DNA of 64,000 bases from an uncultured Corynebacterium sp. (GTDB lineage Bacteria; Actinomycetota; Actinomycetes; Mycobacteriales; Mycobacteriaceae): the NCBI RefSeq assembly GCF_946221155.1, contig NZ_CAMIAN010000001.1, positions 49,868 to 113,867 of the forward strand. The letters run 5' to 3'. Shown piece by piece: positions 33,930 through 42,985 of the stretch. Both the position numbers and the translations under genes were made by a program. The notes beneath the pieces were generated by a model that saw only the letters and a program-made list of their open reading frames with translations, searched no databases and was not told the DNA's origin. Position 1 is the stretch's first letter; every line of letters starts with the position of its first letter.

Positions 33930-33980
33930 AAACCCACCGCAGGCGCCCTTCAAAAAGGGGCGTGGTCACGGTGGGTTTTT
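33930..33980 (+). terminator. Terminator after bS22
   Basis: AAACCCACCG (33930-33939) pairs with CGGTGGGTTT (33969-33978), an inner stem GCGCCCTT/AAGGGGCG lies within, and a T run follows. Confidence 0.88.
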
Positions 33981-34026
33981 GCGTTCCCTGCGAGAGGTCG
34001 TGGGATCTAGCCCCTCCTCATGAGCC

Positions 34027-35283
34027 CTAGCGCCGCTTCCGCGCCCATAGACCCGCGCCGCCGGCCAATCCCAGCAGGCCAGCCCCCGCCGCCAGCCGCG
34101 CCCCACCGATGCGCCGGAGCGTGCGGCGTGCTCGCCGGTAGTCTCGGATCTCCCAGCCGCGTTCCAGGGCCGCCTTGCGCAGCTTGGAATCCGGGTTGAT
34201 CGCCACGGCCGTGCCCACGGTGGAAAGCATCGGCAGGTCGTTCACGGAATCCGAATACGCTGTGCAGCGTTGCAGATCCAGCCCTTCGTAGTTGGCGAGG
34301 GCGATAACGGCGTGCTTCTTCTCCTCCCCGTGCAGCATGTGGCCGACCATACGCCCGGTAAAACGGCCGTCTTTCACCTCCGCTACGGTGCCGAGTGCGC
34401 CGGTGAATCCCAGTTCCGTGGCGATGATTTGCGCAAGCTGTACTGGCGAGGCAGTCACCAGCCACACCTGCTGCCCCGCCTGAATGTGCATGTCGGCCAG
34501 TTCCTTGGTGTCCGGGAAGATGCGCTCTGCAATCGTTGCCGCCCAAATTTCTTGGGCCATCTCGATAACTTCGGATTCCTTGCGGCCTTTCACCAAGGCC
34601 AGTGCCTGTTCCCGGCCGTTGGAAATGTCGTCTGCACTTTCCTTGCCTAACATCCGGAACTTCAACTGCACCCAAATGAAGCTCAGCAGTTGCTGTGCGG
34701 TGAAGAAACGTCGCTTCGCCAGGCCGCGAGCGAAGAGCAGGATCGATGCGCCCTTGATGAGCGTGTTATCCACATCGAAGAATGCGCCGACTCCGTCATC
34801 CTGCGGGATTGAGGGGTCAGGGTGGTCTAGGTGTCGCGGTTTTCCCGCAGAGAGCCCAGCGCCCTCCAGGTTGGCCAGCCCGGTACGCAGTTGGTCGCCC
34901 TCAATCTCGTAGCTATGCGCCAGCTGATCCAATTGCGCCTCGCTGAGCTCCCAGAGCGCTTGTGGGGCGCCGGTGCCGTACCCGACCTGCAGGTTCTTGG
35001 CCGCTGGGGTGGAGTGCTCGTGTTTCTTTGGTTGGGACGCCGCCTTTTCCGCCGCCGCATGCTCAGCGTCGCTTGAGTTCCTTGTCCGACGAGATTCTCT
35101 GAAGCGTTCCTCTCGGAACTCACGGAGGAAGGACTGCACAGTGAGGGTCAGTGCGCGCAGGTATCCGCGCCACTCACTGCCGATGCCGCGCCATTCCGTC
35201 AAAAGTCCCGCGTGCTCACCCACATGCCGGCCAGGGGCCGGGGTAGGGCGGTTCGACGGTTCTAGGTCGGGCGCTTCATTCAC
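34027..35283 (-). CDS. HAD-IB family (SerB-like) hydrolase with C-terminal membrane helix
   Basis: A 418-residue protein of the HAD IB subfamily, related to phosphoserine phosphatases. Residues 1-150 are a variable, partly helical N-terminal part. Motif I is FFDVDNTLIKGAS near 163-175, motif II VTASPVQLA near 276 and motif IV AYSDSVNDLPML near 341-352. A short hydrophobic C-terminal helix ends in RKRR. The substrate is unknown. GTG 35283 is chosen because TAACTT on the minus strand lies 7 bases before it; a GTG two codons earlier is possible. Confidence 0.8.
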   Translation of the reverse strand: MNEAPDLEPSNRPTPAPGRHVGEHAGLLTEWRGIGSEWRGYLRALTLTVQSFLREFREERFRESRRTRNSSDAEHAAAEKAASQPKKHEHSTPAAKNLQVGYGTGAPQALWELSEAQLDQLAHSYEIEGDQLRTGLANLEGAGLSAGKPRHLDHPDPSIPQDDGVGAFFDVDNTLIKGASILLFARGLAKRRFFTAQQLLSFIWVQLKFRMLGKESADDISNGREQALALVKGRKESEVIEMAQEIWAATIAERIFPDTKELADMHIQAGQQVWLVTASPVQLAQIIATELGFTGALGTVAEVKDGRFTGRMVGHMLHGEEKKHAVIALANYEGLDLQRCTAYSDSVNDLPMLSTVGTAVAINPDSKLRKAALERGWEIRDYRRARRTLRRIGGARLAAGAGLLGLAGGAGLWARKRR

Positions 35284-35368
35284 ACACACAAAGTTACCCT
35301 GAAAGCGCGGTGAGGGTCCTGCTGAGAGCGCTTAGCGTGAAGCTGTGCGGCGGGTAGCATGGGAGCCC

Positions 35369-35704
35369 ATGAGTGCTGACAGCGTTTCCCCAGATCAGGC
35401 TCGAGGTCAGACCCGAGCTCAGGCCCCAACCCAGATGTCTTCCCAAAACGCGCGAGTGCAGCTGATCACTCGATCGACGTGTGGCTCCTGTGCCCGCGTG
35501 CACCAGCAAATCCTGCCTATCGCACAGCGCTTCGGCACGACGGTGGAAGTAATTGAGCTGGACAGTGGTGGCGTCACCAAAGAGAAAGAGGAATTGGCAC
35601 AAGAGTTCGGCGACCGCGTGCCCGTCGTGCTCGTCGACGACGAGGAAGTCGCATGCTGGGAAATCGACGATGACGAGCTGATCGCGGCGCTGGAGCAAAA
35701 CTAG
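35369..35704 (+). CDS. Glutaredoxin-like thioredoxin-fold protein
   Basis: A 111-residue protein with a ~28-residue flexible start, then a glutaredoxin/DUF836-type thioredoxin fold. The redox motif STCGSC (CxxC) lies near 37-42 and the cis-proline in RVPVVLVDDEEV near 84-86. It sits between the SerB-like gene and hemA, as in C. glutamicum. ATG 35369 lies 8 bases after TAGCAT (35355-35360), suggesting a leaderless mRNA; the in-frame start at 35345 is upstream of that box. Confidence 0.82.
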   Translation: MSADSVSPDQARGQTRAQAPTQMSSQNARVQLITRSTCGSCARVHQQILPIAQRFGTTVEVIELDSGGVTKEKEELAQEFGDRVPVVLVDDEEVACWEIDDDELIAALEQN

Positions 35705-35716
35705 GGCGCAGAAAAT

Positions 35717-35736
35717 GCGCTATATGGCGCTATATA
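35717..35736. repeat. Tandem 10-base repeat after a stop codon
   Basis: GCGCTATATG and GCGCTATATA are adjacent, 13 bases after the stop of the glutaredoxin-like gene. It resembles the other 10-13-base duplications close to stops in this window. Confidence 0.6.
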
Positions 35737-35800
35737 TCAGCCCCGCGAACTCGTTTTGGCAACGGGGTGGGTTAAGGGCTACCGTAGACACTCGTAACTA

Positions 35801-35836
35801 CTTGGGGGGTTTAGCCCCGCGCGGCCGTTCCCCAAG
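35801..35836 (+). promoter_or_regulatory. Alternative hairpins in the hemA leader
   Basis: CTTGGGG (35801-35807) can pair with CCCCAAG (35830-35836). The same G run can instead form a small stem with GCCCC at 35815-35819. The two folds exclude each other. They lie 28 bases before the AGGAGG of hemA, so they could affect translation. Regulation is inferred only. Confidence 0.4.
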
Positions 35837-35863
35837 TGATCACTGCAGGAGGCATGAAGACAT

Positions 35864-37357
35864 ATGAGTGGTAGCACCCGGACTGGTTCCGCGTCGGTGT
35901 TGCTGGTCGGACTGTCTTTCCGCTCGGCCCCGGTGGCCATGCTGGAGCAGGCGGCGGTTGCGGATGTGGACCTGCCGAAGTTGCAGCTATCCCTTGTCGA
36001 TAATGACGTGGTCTCCGAATCGATGGTGCTTTCCACCTGCAATCGCATGGAGTTCTATACGGTTGCCAACGCCTTCCACTCCGGCCTGGACCACGTGGTG
36101 GACACGATCGCGCAGTTCTCCGGGCTGCAGACCTCCGAGCTGGAGCCGCACCTGTACGTGCACTACGCGGACTCTGCGGCGGAGCACATGCTGAAGGTCG
36201 CCTCCGGCCTGGATTCCATGGTTATTGGCGAGCAGCAGATCATCGGCCAGCTGCGCAGCGCCTACCAATCCGCGAACGAAACCGGCACGGTGGGGCGCAC
36301 TCTCCACGACCTAACGCAGCGTGCCTTGCGGACGGGCAAGCGCGTGCACTCCGAAACCGCCATCGATTCGGCGGGGGCTTCTATGGTGTCTTTCGCCCTG
36401 GACCAGGCGCTGCGTTTTATCGAGCCCACACGTGCTCTTTCTTCTGTTGTGGATGACGCCCCCTCGTCCCAACCCCTCGCCGGACACCGCGCGCTGATTA
36501 TCGGTGCGGGGGCTATGGCATCCCTAGCTTCAACTCATCTGGGCAAGCTGGGTATTGACCACGTGACCGTGGCCAACCGTACGCTGTCGCGAGCGGAGAA
36601 CCTGGTGAACCACGCGCGTGAGGCGGGAGTGGATGCTTCCGCCGTGCCGCTGGACGGGGTGGCCGATTGCCTGGGCGCGGTGGACATTGTGGTTTCCGCA
36701 ACCGGGGCGGTGGGCAACGTGGTCACCGAGCGAGACGTGCGCGCGGCCATGGGCGCGGCAGGTGGCGTGGCTGGCGTTTCTGGGCGCCGTGGCACAAAGG
36801 TCCTCATCGACCTGTCTATGCCAGCGGACATTGAACGTTCCGTGGCGGACATCGACGGTGTGAAGCTGCTGAACATCGAGGAGCTCACGACGATGGCCGG
36901 CGACCGGGTGCAGGATGAGGATCCGGCGCGCGACATCGTGGCCGACGAGCTGCAGAGCTTCCTGGAGCAGCAGCGTGCGCAGTCCGTGGTGCCCACCGTG
37001 AAAGCCCTGCGACAGAAGGCCGGGGAGGTCATGGCTGAGGAGCTGATGACGCTGGAGCGGCTGACTCCCGACATGTCGGAGGCCGACCGTGCTGCCGTGG
37101 TGAAGTCGATGAAGCGCGTGGTGGATAAGCTGCTGCACACCCCAACGGTCCAGGCCAAGAAGCTTTCCGCTGGTGGCCAGCAGGTCAGCTATCCAGATGC
37201 ATTGGCTGCCTTGTTCAACCTGCCCAATGGGATGGTGGATTCGGTTACCCAGCCGGGACAGGCTGATCCCAGGCCGGCCTCGACCGCGGGATCTTCTGCC
37301 CGTGCCGATCAAATTCCAAGCGCTGCCCGCATTGGCCAGGTAGCGAAGGAGGCTTAA
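35864..37357 (+). CDS. hemA: Glutamyl-tRNA reductase
   Basis: First committed step of C5 haem synthesis, reducing glutamyl-tRNA to glutamate 1-semialdehyde. The 497 residues contain the catalytic cysteine C59 in VLSTCNRMEFY, the GLDSMVIGEQQIIGQ signature near 112-126, a NADPH-binding domain starting ALIIGAGAMA near 210 and the C-terminal dimerisation helix. The last ~50 residues are a variable Pro/Ala tail. AGGAGG precedes ATG 35864 by 10 bases. hemC follows after 8 bases. Confidence 0.96.
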   Translation: MSGSTRTGSASVLLVGLSFRSAPVAMLEQAAVADVDLPKLQLSLVDNDVVSESMVLSTCNRMEFYTVANAFHSGLDHVVDTIAQFSGLQTSELEPHLYVHYADSAAEHMLKVASGLDSMVIGEQQIIGQLRSAYQSANETGTVGRTLHDLTQRALRTGKRVHSETAIDSAGASMVSFALDQALRFIEPTRALSSVVDDAPSSQPLAGHRALIIGAGAMASLASTHLGKLGIDHVTVANRTLSRAENLVNHAREAGVDASAVPLDGVADCLGAVDIVVSATGAVGNVVTERDVRAAMGAAGGVAGVSGRRGTKVLIDLSMPADIERSVADIDGVKLLNIEELTTMAGDRVQDEDPARDIVADELQSFLEQQRAQSVVPTVKALRQKAGEVMAEELMTLERLTPDMSEADRAAVVKSMKRVVDKLLHTPTVQAKKLSAGGQQVSYPDALAALFNLPNGMVDSVTQPGQADPRPASTAGSSARADQIPSAARIGQVAKEA

Positions 37358-37365
37358 GACTTTCC

Positions 37366-38409
37366 ATGTCCGCAACGTCGAATAGCGTTAATACCGCACA
37401 CTCTGCGGCCGATGGCGGCCGTACCTTCCTGATCGGTACCCGCAGGTCCGCACTGGCTACAACGCAGACCAGCCACGTCCGCGCCGGAATGCAATCTGCT
37501 GGCTACTCGGCGGAACTGCACCTGGTTCAGACCCCGGGAGACGCCTCCCAGTCGGCACAGACTCCGGTCGCGCAGATCGGCGTGGGCGTGTTCACTGAGA
37601 CACTGCGCAAGGCTCTGGACACAGGCGAGTGCGACGTGGCCGTGCACTCCTTCAAGGATCTGCCGACTGCCCCGGATCCGCGTTTCCGCACTGTCGTTCC
37701 GCGCCGGGTGGATCCGCGCGAGGTGCTGGTCAGCCGGGACAACCAACCCCTGCTGGAGCTGCCGCAGGGTGCCAAGGTGGGCACGTCCGCACCGCGCCGT
37801 GTTTCTCAGATCCGCGCGGTGCGCCCGGACCTGGAGCTGATGCCCCTGCGCGGAAACATTGATACCCGCATGGGACGTACGGAAATGGACCTGGACGCGG
37901 TGGTTCTGGCCCGCGCGGGCTTGGAGCGCGTAGGCCAGCTGGACCGTGCCGCCGAGTCGATTGATCCGTCCACGATCATGCCCGCGCCCGCGCAGGGCGC
38001 GCTGAGCGTGGAGGTCCGCGCGGATGACGAAGCCGCCTGGCAGGCCGTTTGTCACCTGGACCACCTGCCCAGCCACATGGCCGCCGTCGCCGAGCGGGCC
38101 GTGCTTTCCACCTTGGAGGCCGGCTGCACCGCGCCGGTCGCCGCGTACTCCCAGTGGGTGGAAGGCTCTGAGAAGCGCTACGTCCTGCGTGTATTTGGTG
38201 GTGTGTTCGCCATGGACGGCTCCCGCAAGCTGGTGCGCAGCGGCGAGGCAGCCTTCGAGATTCCAGATCCGACCGCGGATGAGGGGTTCCCCGCCGCCCA
38301 GGAGCCACGCTGGCGCGAGTGCATAGACACAGCCAGAGCTATAGGCACCGACATAGGTAGAGCGTTACTCGAGGACGGTGCCGCCGAGTTAGTCGCCGAG
38401 GCCGATTAG
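37366..38409 (+). CDS. hemC: Porphobilinogen deaminase
   Basis: Polymerises four porphobilinogens to hydroxymethylbilane. The 347 residues start with the FLIGTRRSALA motif and include RRVSQIRAVRPDLELMPLRGNIDTR with the conserved arginines. The dipyrromethane cofactor attaches to C254 in TLEAGCTAPVAA. It is probably co-transcribed with hemA. A 147-base gap separates it from hemD. Confidence 0.96.
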   Translation: MSATSNSVNTAHSAADGGRTFLIGTRRSALATTQTSHVRAGMQSAGYSAELHLVQTPGDASQSAQTPVAQIGVGVFTETLRKALDTGECDVAVHSFKDLPTAPDPRFRTVVPRRVDPREVLVSRDNQPLLELPQGAKVGTSAPRRVSQIRAVRPDLELMPLRGNIDTRMGRTEMDLDAVVLARAGLERVGQLDRAAESIDPSTIMPAPAQGALSVEVRADDEAAWQAVCHLDHLPSHMAAVAERAVLSTLEAGCTAPVAAYSQWVEGSEKRYVLRVFGGVFAMDGSRKLVRSGEAAFEIPDPTADEGFPAAQEPRWRECIDTARAIGTDIGRALLEDGAAELVAEAD

Positions 38410-38556
38410 CTTTTCTCTTCTGGACGCCCCTCCGGCGCCCCGTCCTCAAACTTCACTGGCACCGTGCACGCAGCCGCCGGGGCTACACGCGTATGGCTGC
38501 CTCAAGCAGATTTTTAAAGACACAATTACAGACCCGACAAGTTAGAAAGTTCCACT

Positions 38557-40419
38557 ATGACCGATTCCGGAAATGCCCAGGTAGGGGGCGCTGATTCCGC
38601 CGCAGTGGCGACAGCCACCGACCTGGCACCCACTGGATGCGGCCGGATCCTCTTCGTGGGCGCGGGCCCCGGAAACCCGGAGCTGCTGACCATCCGTGCA
38701 CGCGACATTCTGGAGACCACCGCCCATGCGTGGGTGGATCCGTCGGTATTGGAATCCGTGCAGAACATCATCGCTACCCGTCTGCCGGTGCCGCAGGAGA
38801 AGCTGGATGCCGCCGAGGCAGAGTGGGAGGCGAAGGTAAAGGCCGCCAAGGAGGCCGGTGCACGCCGTCGCCCGCCGCGCCCCGCCCCACCGACTGCAGC
38901 GGAGATCGTGTTGGCCGCACCGGCGGCAACGGATACTGAGCTGGGTGGAGAAATCGGCGCTGAGAGTGACACAAAGACCAGCGCAGAGACTTACGGCGAG
39001 CCAGTGCCAGATGCAGTCGCGCCGGACGTTCTGGCCGAGCAGATGGTCGCCTGTGCCAAGGCGGGCAACGATGTGGTTCGCCTTGTCGCCGGCAACCCGC
39101 TGAGCAACCCGGCGGTCATGCACGAGCTGCAGCACGTCGCGGCGAGCCCTGTGGAGTTCCAAGTGATCCCAGGCATGACCGGATCCGTGGCCGTTCCCGC
39201 CTTCACCGGCATCGGCCTCGGACCGGACGTCACCGAGGCCGATGTGCGTGGCGGTGCCGACTGGGATCAGTTGGCGGCTGCCGGGCTACCGCTGATCCTC
39301 ACCGCCGCCCCGGATGACCTGGCGACCATCGCGCAGGAGTTGAAGGCTCGCGGCATCGCCGGAGCCACCCCGGCAACCGTTACGCTGCACGGCACTACTC
39401 GTCGTCAGCGCAGTTACGATGCCACCCTGGATACGCTGAAGTCCATCACGACTCAGTCCGGCCCTGCCGCCAAGGACGGCGAGCTGCCCGCCGAGTTGAT
39501 CGTCGCGCTGGGCTCCCAGGTGGGCAATCGCTCCAAGTACTCGTGGTGGGAGAACCGCGCCCTGTATGGCTGGACCGTGCTGGTTCCGCGTGCCAAGAAC
39601 CAGGCCGGCCCTATGAGCGCCCGCCTGGCCTCGCACGGCGCAATCCCCGTGGAGGTGCCCACCATCTCCGTCGAGCCACCCCGCAGCCCCGTGCAAATGG
39701 AGCGCGCAATCAAGGGTCTGGTCGATGGCCGCTATCACTGGATCGTCTTCACCAGCGTCAACGCAGTGAAGGCCGTGTGGGAAAAGCTGCGCGAGTTTGG
39801 TCTCGACGCCCGCGCCTTGGCGGGCGTGCGCGTGGCGGCAGTGGGACCGAAGACCTCCCAAGCGGTGAAGGACCTGGGAATCACCCCGGAACTGCTCCCG
39901 AAGGACGACGCGCGCAACGCCGCGGGCCTGGTGGACGTCTTCCCGCCACACGACCCGGACCTGGACCTGGTCGACCGCGTGCTGCTGCCGCGCGCCGACA
40001 TCGCCACCGATGTGCTGGTTGACGGCTTGATCGAGCTGGGCTGGGACGTGGAGGACGTCGTGGCCTACCGCACCGTCCGCGCCGCCCCACCCAGTCCGGA
40101 GATCCGCGACATGATCAAGACCGGTGGCTTCGACGCTGTCTGCTTCACCAGTTCCTCGACGGTGAAGAACCTGGTGGGTATCGCGGGCAAGCCACACGCG
40201 CGCACGATCATCGCCTGCATCGGGCCGATGGCCGCGCAAACCGCACGCGAGCATGGCCTGCGGGTTGATGTGATGCCCGAGGCTGCTGGCGTGCCGGAGC
40301 TTGTTGACGCCCTCGCTGACCACGTGGCTGACCTGCGCGCCAAGGGACAGCTTCCGCCTCCGCGGAAGCGGAGGCGGCGTCGTAAAAAGGCGACCGAGAA
40401 GAAGGACACCGGGGCCTAA
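38557..40419 (+). CDS. hemD: Uroporphyrinogen-III synthase fused to a SUMT-like domain
   Basis: A 620-residue fusion. Residues 28-290 resemble SAM uroporphyrinogen methyltransferases (FVGAGPGNPELLTIRA near 29-44), but the usual GGDP motif is VAGNP and a ~70-residue Ala/Glu/Pro-rich insert lies near 85-150. Methyl transfer by this half is therefore doubtful. Residues 320-590 are the uroporphyrinogen-III synthase, which closes the tetrapyrrole ring (GWTVLVPRAKNQAG near 336, VCFTSSSTVKNLVGIAGKPHA near 527). The C-terminus is a basic tail. The same fusion is found in the mycobacterial gene Rv0511. Confidence 0.9.
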   Translation: MTDSGNAQVGGADSAAVATATDLAPTGCGRILFVGAGPGNPELLTIRARDILETTAHAWVDPSVLESVQNIIATRLPVPQEKLDAAEAEWEAKVKAAKEAGARRRPPRPAPPTAAEIVLAAPAATDTELGGEIGAESDTKTSAETYGEPVPDAVAPDVLAEQMVACAKAGNDVVRLVAGNPLSNPAVMHELQHVAASPVEFQVIPGMTGSVAVPAFTGIGLGPDVTEADVRGGADWDQLAAAGLPLILTAAPDDLATIAQELKARGIAGATPATVTLHGTTRRQRSYDATLDTLKSITTQSGPAAKDGELPAELIVALGSQVGNRSKYSWWENRALYGWTVLVPRAKNQAGPMSARLASHGAIPVEVPTISVEPPRSPVQMERAIKGLVDGRYHWIVFTSVNAVKAVWEKLREFGLDARALAGVRVAAVGPKTSQAVKDLGITPELLPKDDARNAAGLVDVFPPHDPDLDLVDRVLLPRADIATDVLVDGLIELGWDVEDVVAYRTVRAAPPSPEIRDMIKTGGFDAVCFTSSSTVKNLVGIAGKPHARTIIACIGPMAAQTAREHGLRVDVMPEAAGVPELVDALADHVADLRAKGQLPPPRKRRRRRKKATEKKDTGA

Positions 40420-40454
40420 CAAGCCCGTCCGGACGCGGGAGTAGCATCGTTGGC

Positions 40455-41459
40455 ATGACTTCGAACTACACCCCGTTTCGCCGACCCCGCCGACTCCGCA
40501 CGTCCCCGCAGATGCGTAACTTCACTGCGGAAACTGACCTGAACCCCAACCGGCTGGTACTGCCGATGTTCATTGCTGATGGGCTGGACGCCCCACGGGA
40601 CATCACCAGCCTGCCCGGCGTGCAGCAGCACACCGAGGATTCGCTGCTGCGTGCGGTGGAAGAAGCCGCGAACGCGGGTGTGGGATCTATCGACTTGTTC
40701 GGTGTTCCGTTGGATGGGGACAAGGATGCGACCGGCAGCCAGGCGGTTGCCGAGGACGGCATTCTCAACCGCGGCCTGCGCGCCGTCCGCGAGCGCTTTG
40801 GTGACGACATCCTGGTGATGGCAGATACGTGCCTGGATGAGTTCACAGATCACGGCCACTGTGGTGTACTCTCCACCGATCGCTACGGTCACCAGATTGT
40901 GGACAATGACGCAACACTGCCGCAGTACGCGAAGATGGCGGTGGCACAGGCCGAGGCCGGTGCGCACATCGTGAGCCCCTCCGGAATGATGGACGGGCAG
41001 ATTCGCCACATCCGCGAGGCACTGGACGAGGCCGGCCACCAGGACGTATCGATCATGGCCTACTCCGCGAAGTACGCCTCCGCATTCTTCGGCCCCTTCC
41101 GTGAGGCCGTGGGCTCCTCCCTGCAGGGTGACCGCCGCACCTACCAGCAGGATCCCCGCAACCTGCGGGAATCTATCTTGGAAACCCAGCTGGATATCGA
41201 CGAGGGGGCGGACATGGTGATGGTCAAGCCCGCAATGCCTTACCTGGACGTTCTACGCGAGGTGGCGGACATGTCCCCGGTGCCAGTGGCTGCCTACCAG
41301 GTCTCCGGCGAGTACGCAATGATCTCCGCCGCTGCCCAGAACGGGTGGATTGATGAGGAGGCCGCAATCATGGAATCCATCTACGGCATCCGCCGCGCCG
41401 GGGCGGACATCATCCTGACCTACTGGGCAACCCGCGTGGCGCAGATGCTGCGGGGCTAG
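40455..41459 (+). CDS. hemB: Delta-aminolevulinic acid dehydratase
   Basis: Joins two 5-aminolevulinates to porphobilinogen. The 334-residue TIM barrel has the Schiff-base lysine K258 in MVMVKPAMPYLD and a second active-site lysine in AYSAKYASAFFGPFR near 200. The metal loop reads DTCLDEFTDHGHCGVL, an Asp/Cys-mixed form typical of Mg-type enzymes. TAGCAT (40442-40447) is 7 bases before ATG 40455, so a leaderless internal promoter may supplement the upstream operon. Confidence 0.95.
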   Translation: MTSNYTPFRRPRRLRTSPQMRNFTAETDLNPNRLVLPMFIADGLDAPRDITSLPGVQQHTEDSLLRAVEEAANAGVGSIDLFGVPLDGDKDATGSQAVAEDGILNRGLRAVRERFGDDILVMADTCLDEFTDHGHCGVLSTDRYGHQIVDNDATLPQYAKMAVAQAEAGAHIVSPSGMMDGQIRHIREALDEAGHQDVSIMAYSAKYASAFFGPFREAVGSSLQGDRRTYQQDPRNLRESILETQLDIDEGADMVMVKPAMPYLDVLREVADMSPVPVAAYQVSGEYAMISAAAQNGWIDEEAAIMESIYGIRRAGADIILTYWATRVAQMLRG

Positions 41460-41525
41460 GCGCTTCGCGGTCCACGTGCCCAAAGATGCTTAACCGACAA
41501 GAATCACAGTAGGCTAGATGGCTGT

Positions 41526-42437
41526 ATGAACAGCATCGACAGCAGCGCACATATGAGCACACAGCAACACGATCCCCGCCTCCGGGGTGGCCCGCAGGAG
41601 GGTTCCCAGCCGGGGCCGCGACCGGGCTCCCAGGGACAGTACGGCCCCCAGAACCCCCAGTCCCCGCAGAACCCGCAGGGGCCGCGGGGCCCACAGGGAC
41701 AGGGACATTACGGGCCACAGCAACCCCTCAGGCCGCCGAGGCCTCCGAAGGTGGGGCGTAAGGACGGCCTGGCTCCGAACCTGAAAGAAGCGCCAGAAGA
41801 CGTCCGCTACGGCGTGTGGGCCTGGCTAGCTGTGGCTGTGCTACAGCTGCTGGCCAGCGTGGTGCAATTCGTGGCAAATATCGTTGACCCGCGCGCGCTG
41901 ACGCAAAGCAGCCAGGGCATTCTAGACAGCCAAAGCGGCATGTTCGCCAGCGTTTTGGCGGACCAGGATGCCTCCGAAATCGCCACACAGGTCAACATCA
42001 GCTCGCTGCTATGGGGCATCGCCGCCTCGGCTGCATGCGCCTACCTGGCTTGGCGCGCCGGGCGGGGAGCCCCGTACTCCCGACTGTTTCTGAATGTCGC
42101 CTCCGTGTTCATGATCTTCAACGCGGTGCTCATCACGTTCGCCAGCGGGCCGGACTTCATGCCCGTAGGCTTCGTGCTGCTCATCGGTATTCTGACGATC
42201 TTGTCCGGTGTGTGCGCTGCGCTGGGCCTGTGGTTTATGTCCCGCCCGGAGAACCACGACTGGCTGGGCATGCCCAGCGAGAAGGAGATGGATAAGTACT
42301 CCAAGGAAGTGGAAGAGTACAAGGCGGAAGTGCGGCGTCAAAAAGAAGCGCACAAAGAGCAAAAGAACAACAATAGAGGTCGCACCGGCCAGACAGGCCA
42401 GACCGACCACACTGACCACACCTGGGGAGGGCGCTGA
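41526..42437 (+). CDS. Pro/Gln-rich membrane protein near hemB
   Basis: A 303-residue protein. Residues 10-80 are rich in Pro, Gln and Gly, and four hydrophobic segments follow (about 98-125, 157-180, 187-205 and 213-235). The cytosolic C-terminus is charged and helical, ending in Asn/Thr/His repeats. It is a conserved corynebacterial gene after hemB of unknown function. The reverse-strand octamer motif class is represented here in coding sequence (GGCGTCAAAAAGAA at 42334). An internal ATG ten codons in is an alternative start. Confidence 0.7.
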   Translation: MNSIDSSAHMSTQQHDPRLRGGPQEGSQPGPRPGSQGQYGPQNPQSPQNPQGPRGPQGQGHYGPQQPLRPPRPPKVGRKDGLAPNLKEAPEDVRYGVWAWLAVAVLQLLASVVQFVANIVDPRALTQSSQGILDSQSGMFASVLADQDASEIATQVNISSLLWGIAASAACAYLAWRAGRGAPYSRLFLNVASVFMIFNAVLITFASGPDFMPVGFVLLIGILTILSGVCAALGLWFMSRPENHDWLGMPSEKEMDKYSKEVEEYKAEVRRQKEAHKEQKNNNRGRTGQTGQTDHTDHTWGGR

Positions 42438-42439
42438 CC

Positions 42440-42985
42440 ATGCCCGCAATGTTTCCCTCGATGGTGCCGGGCGGCCAGGATCCGAACCGTGAGGTTAAAT
42501 ACTGGCAGCCCGGCGACCCGACACCGCGCCTGGTGATCGTCAGCTTCGTCATGCTGGTGGTGCTGGGGCTATTGATGATCTTCTTCGGTGTGCTGGCCTT
42601 GACGGCCTCCTGGGATCGCGAGCCGATGAATGCAGCGGAAGCTGAGCACATGGACTTTGTGCGCAACAATGTGCGGATCCTCGGTGGCATCAACATGGTG
42701 GTTGGCGCTGTGCTGGTTTTCTTCTCCCGCGGCGTGCGCGATGGCTACCGGAGCAAGCGCCGGCTGGTGCTGTGGTTTGGCGCGTTGGGCATCCTGTTTA
42801 TGCTGGCGGGGTGGGTTTTCGGCTTCACCGGCCCGGGCCAGGCTGTTTTGGCTCTGCTGCTGGCCGTCGCGCTGCTGCTGGCCTACCGTCCTGCGGTTAA
42901 CCCATTTTTTGACGCCGGGCATCGGCTCGACGGGCCTCCCATCGAAGGCGACGGCACCCTGCCGGGCGACAGCCTGCGGAGCTAG
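42440..42985 (+). CDS. Small membrane protein between hemB and the P-type ATPase-like gene
   Basis: A 181-residue protein with four predicted helices (about 31-55, 80-100, 107-125 and 130-150) and a polar C-terminus. It begins two bases after the preceding gene and its stop overlaps the start of the next, so the three form one translational unit. Mycobacteria also keep membrane proteins of unknown role after hemB. No function can be assigned. Confidence 0.7.
   Translation: MPAMFPSMVPGGQDPNREVKYWQPGDPTPRLVIVSFVMLVVLGLLMIFFGVLALTASWDREPMNAAEAEHMDFVRNNVRILGGINMVVGAVLVFFSRGVRDGYRSKRRLVLWFGALGILFMLAGWVFGFTGPGQAVLALLLAVALLLAYRPAVNPFFDAGHRLDGPPIEGDGTLPGDSLRS

Noticed and set aside
39286..40422. 378-codon open frame on the minus strand
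   Set aside because: Antisense to the hemD fusion; composition is that of a mirror frame.
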